From positions 1 to 64,000 of the forward strand of contig NZ_JAGGKI010000015.1 of the NCBI RefSeq assembly GCF_017873605.1: a DNA stretch of 64,000 nt, written 5' to 3'. Position numbers and translations under genes: made by a program. Positions within the stretch are counted from its first letter, which is position 1; each line of letters opens with the position of its first letter. Below are positions 62,370-64,000 of this stretch, in pieces. The notes under the pieces were generated by a model, which saw only the letters and a program-made list of their open reading frames with translations, made no database searches and was not told the origin of the DNA. The DNA is from Paenibacillus lactis. Its GTDB lineage: Bacteria; Bacillota; Bacilli; Paenibacillales; Paenibacillaceae.

Positions 62370-62879
62370 TTATGAGTCCAGTTGGTCATTTTGCGATATT
62401 TTTCGGCTCACTCGATTCGCGAAATGGTGAATGGCCGTCATCGTTCCAGCAAATAGCGGGATGTAGAAGATTAGCGAAAACAGGAATACGGAAAGGAAAT
62501 ACTTCCAAGCGGTCTGACTGCTGCCATCCCCATATACGACGGCGCTTCGTATCCCTAAGATGAGGGCGAGGATCAAGCCGATGGCCAGTCCGGAAATCGC
62601 CGTGCGCCGGCTAAACGACATTTTGTTGCGCTGGTCATGTACCTCCACCTCATCGGAGTATATCCCCATCGCCACGCTTCGGATGCTAAAGTACAAGCTG
62701 CCTCCCAGGATGACCAGCATTTCGGTCAGAACGGATCCGCGGTCCGGTAAAAACCAGGTTTTGATTACGGCCGAAACGCTGCAGATCAGCATGATCAGAA
62801 TATAGGCCTCTTTATAAATGCTGTTTTTCAGGTTGACGATACGTTCGTCATCGACTGCTTTCTTTTTAAACCAATTCAT
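62370..62879 (-). CDS. Four-helix membrane protein paired with an XRE regulator
   Basis: 169 aa with about four transmembrane segments (near 27-45, 52-72, 92-112 and 122-148). Basic N-terminus (MNWFKKK). The family resembles DUF3169/DUF6773-type proteins that sit beside small XRE regulators; assignment is tentative. AAAGGAG lies ten bases before the ATG. Confidence 0.7.
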   Translation of the reverse strand: MNWFKKKAVDDERIVNLKNSIYKEAYILIMLICSVSAVIKTWFLPDRGSVLTEMLVILGGSLYFSIRSVAMGIYSDEVEVHDQRNKMSFSRRTAISGLAIGLILALILGIRSAVVYGDGSSQTAWKYFLSVFLFSLIFYIPLFAGTMTAIHHFANRVSRKISQNDQLDS

Positions 62880-63130
62880 TTGTGTACGGCTCCTTTCTAG
62901 TAAAAGACAAGTTCGTGCGTTTATTACTTATCCGTATTCTACAGCTATAGATGTCATTATGCAATATATATATGTCATTTTGTTAAAAATAATAATCATG
63001 CATGAGCTTGTCCATCCACGTAACTGCCAATTCGTTATATAACGATTTCATCATGATAGCAGAAGCGGAGCCCTCATTTTTTGATCCGTTTTGCTAATTT
63101 GTTGTTTAGATTCTATCCGCTCTCCAATTG
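62880..63130. other. AT-rich intergenic stretch before the methyltransferase leader
   Basis: About 250 bases carrying the promoter region of the minus-strand pair. I see no ORF with a ribosome binding site and no RNA gene. An inverted repeat CCAATT...AATTGG (63124-63142) overlaps the extended -10 box of the next transcript and may be an operator. Confidence 0.5.
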
Positions 63131-63139
63131 TGATAGAAT
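63131..63139 (+). promoter_or_regulatory. Extended -10 promoter of the leader-peptide/methyltransferase transcript
   Basis: TGATAGAAT is an extended -10 box (TGn plus TAGAAT). No good -35 box is seen 17 bp upstream, which is normal for this promoter class. Start of transcription would be near 63146, about 40 bases before the leader ORF. Confidence 0.55.
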
Positions 63140-63186
63140 TGGCTATAGGGCAATTTTGTCCTCTTTAAATTAAGGGAGGCTTCGTT

Positions 63187-63213
63187 ATGATCTATTACAT
63201 TCGGTTGCGATAA
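63187..63213 (+). CDS. Eight-codon leader peptide MIYYIRLR, candidate macrolide sensor
   Basis: ATG-ATC-TAT-TAC-ATT-CGG-TTG-CGA-TAA with AAGGGAGG seven bases upstream, a near-ideal ribosome binding site. It ends Arg-Leu-Arg immediately before the stop. Arg-X-Arg (+X+) motifs are where macrolide-bound ribosomes stall in known resistance leaders such as ErmDL (MRLR) and the similar MRLK end of the msrA leader. It lies 116 bases before an rRNA methyltransferase gene, with a long stem-loop between. Translation and drug response are inferred. Confidence 0.6.
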   Translation: MIYYIRLR

Positions 63214-63215
63214 TC

Positions 63216-63297
63216 AGAGGTGCAGATTTAGAGATAGGCCCGGTCCAATTTTTTGAAAATTATGGGACAAGGGTTTATTTTGCTGCACCTTTATTCA
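63216..63297 (+). promoter_or_regulatory. Long stem-loop between leader peptide and methyltransferase gene, candidate attenuator
   Basis: AGAGGTGCAG (63216-63225) pairs with CTGCACCTTT (63283-63292; one G-T). An inner hairpin GTCC-AATTTT-ttg-AAAATT-atg-GGAC lies at 63243-63268, with CCC/GGG between the two. TTTATTC overlaps the base of the outer stem, so it could act as a weak terminator or sequester downstream sequence. The leader stop lies five bases before the stem, so a ribosome stalled on RLR would cover its left arm. Confidence 0.55.
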
Positions 63298-63329
63298 TCG
63301 ACTAATCGAATGGAAAGGGTGGAAACGAA

Positions 63330-64000
63330 ATGTCCCGTTATAATTCAGAGGAGGCATTAACCAAAGCAAGTTTGGTTGCTTCCCAAGAGCAGCTGTTTCG
63401 CTGTCCGATCTGCAAAAGTTCGATGCGCGTCAACCGGCTGTCCAGCCTGGACTGCAGCAACGGCCATTGCTTCGATATTTCGAAGCATGGATATGTCAAT
63501 TTGCTGCCGCGTCCTTCGAAGAGCAAGTATGATAAATCATTGTTTGTTTCGCGCAGCATGATCAGTAACAGCGGTTTCTTCGATCCGCTGATCGAATATG
63601 TATGTGATCTATTGATCCGCAGGCGGGAATCGCATTCCGAGATTCAGACTTTACTGGATGCCGGGTGCGGCGAAGGCTCCCACCTTCGGTCAATTATTAG
63701 CAATTTGGAGGAAAGGCCTGGCCGCAAGCGCTATTTAGGAACCGGTATCGATATTGCCAAAGAAGGGATCCTGCTGGCTTCCAAGGCTTCGCCGGACCTG
63801 GTATGGTGCGTAGCCGATCTGGCGAACAGCCCGTTTGCTGACCGTCAGTTTGATGCTATCGTGAATATATTGTCGCCTTCCAACTATGCTGAGTTCGGAA
63901 GATTGCTGAAGGAAGATGGCGTGCTGATTAAGGTCATTCCAGGGAAGTCGTATTTGCAGGAGCTTCGTGAGCTGTTATATGGCAGGAAGAGCAGGGAGCG
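63330..64000 (+). CDS. RlmA-type 23S rRNA guanine-N1 methyltransferase, 3' end outside window
   Basis: First 223 codons visible. N-terminal zinc site Cys25, Cys28, Cys42, His46 (FRCPICKS and DCSNGHCFD), typical of RlmA/TlrB proteins. SAM motif DAGCGEG begins at Asp110. RlmA(II) enzymes of Gram-positives methylate G748 in helix 35, in the peptide exit tunnel where macrolides such as tylosin bind. ATG 63330 follows GGGTGG by seven bases. Whether it is RlmA(II), and whether it confers resistance, needs the full sequence. The leader ORF and stem-loop upstream suggest drug-inducible expression. Confidence 0.85.
   Translation, partial: MSRYNSEEALTKASLVASQEQLFRCPICKSSMRVNRLSSLDCSNGHCFDISKHGYVNLLPRPSKSKYDKSLFVSRSMISNSGFFDPLIEYVCDLLIRRRESHSEIQTLLDAGCGEGSHLRSIISNLEERPGRKRYLGTGIDIAKEGILLASKASPDLVWCVADLANSPFADRQFDAIVNILSPSNYAEFGRLLKEDGVLIKVIPGKSYLQELRELLYGRKSRE

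Overview
The window looks like a Paenibacillus chromosome or a close relative. This rests on a moderate GC content, AGGAGG-type ribosome binding sites with frequent TTG/GTG starts, three YesM/YesN-type two-component systems beside sugar ABC importers that lack an ATPase gene, a perfect CIRCE element, CcpA-like cre sites and a very large S-layer-homology (SLH) surface protein. I see no rRNA or tRNA genes, CRISPR array, insertion sequence or prophage.

Layout. 0-3.7 kb: a 51-bp hairpin repeat array, a DinB-fold gene, and a TetR regulon in which one identical 21-bp operator-like sequence precedes the regulator, an NAD-dependent epimerase-like gene and two tiny membrane peptides ending in Ser-X-Trp-Asp. 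A 45-bp repeat array lies inside this regulon. 3.8-5.7 kb: an ECF sigma factor translationally coupled to an unrecognised repeat protein with the motif GNVGM at both ends, then a 65-aa protein. 5.9-9.5 kb: glycolate oxidase genes glcF-glcD with a divergent FadR-type regulator. 9.8-11.1 kb: TetR plus a YqeB-like membrane protein. 11.3-23.8 kb: a GH63-like glycosidase, then a sensor/regulator pair, an ABC importer, a LacZ-type GH2 beta-galactosidase and an MFS transporter. 24-28.6 kb: CIRCE-controlled htpG, a frameshifted MFS gene with a PadR regulator, and an HxlR regulator.

29-44.5 kb is a uronate-glycan locus: ABC importer, sensor/regulator, a DUF2264 protein, a GH88 unsaturated glucuronyl hydrolase, a strong terminator, then a foldase-like lipid-side protein and a 1451-aa parallel beta-helix/Big/FIVAR/FN3/SLH surface protein. 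Likely logic: the surface protein acts on the polymer, the importer takes up oligosaccharides, and GH88 (with DUF2264) cleaves them in the cytoplasm. 44.8-46 kb holds a flavodoxin-fold oxidoreductase and a GrpB-family gene. 46-57.8 kb is a third sensor/regulator pair, divergent from an importer operon that also carries a sugar isomerase, two Gfo/Idh/MocA dehydrogenases and NagB-like and NagA-like enzymes, suggesting catabolism of a modified amino sugar.

57.8-64 kb: a membrane-anchored unknown, a WYL regulator divergent from a DinB-fold gene, an erythromycin-esterase-family protein, a membrane protein/XRE regulator pair and, cut by the window end, an RlmA-type 23S rRNA guanine methyltransferase. 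Upstream of that methyltransferase is an eight-codon ORF, MIYYIRLR-stop, with a near-ideal ribosome binding site, followed by a long stem-loop. The Arg-Leu-Arg end matches the stalling motif known from macrolide-sensing leader peptides, so this is my best candidate for an undescribed regulatory system. Other candidates are the three-operator TetR/micropeptide regulon and a triple-GTAC motif shared by the HxlR gene and the oxidoreductase 16 kb away.
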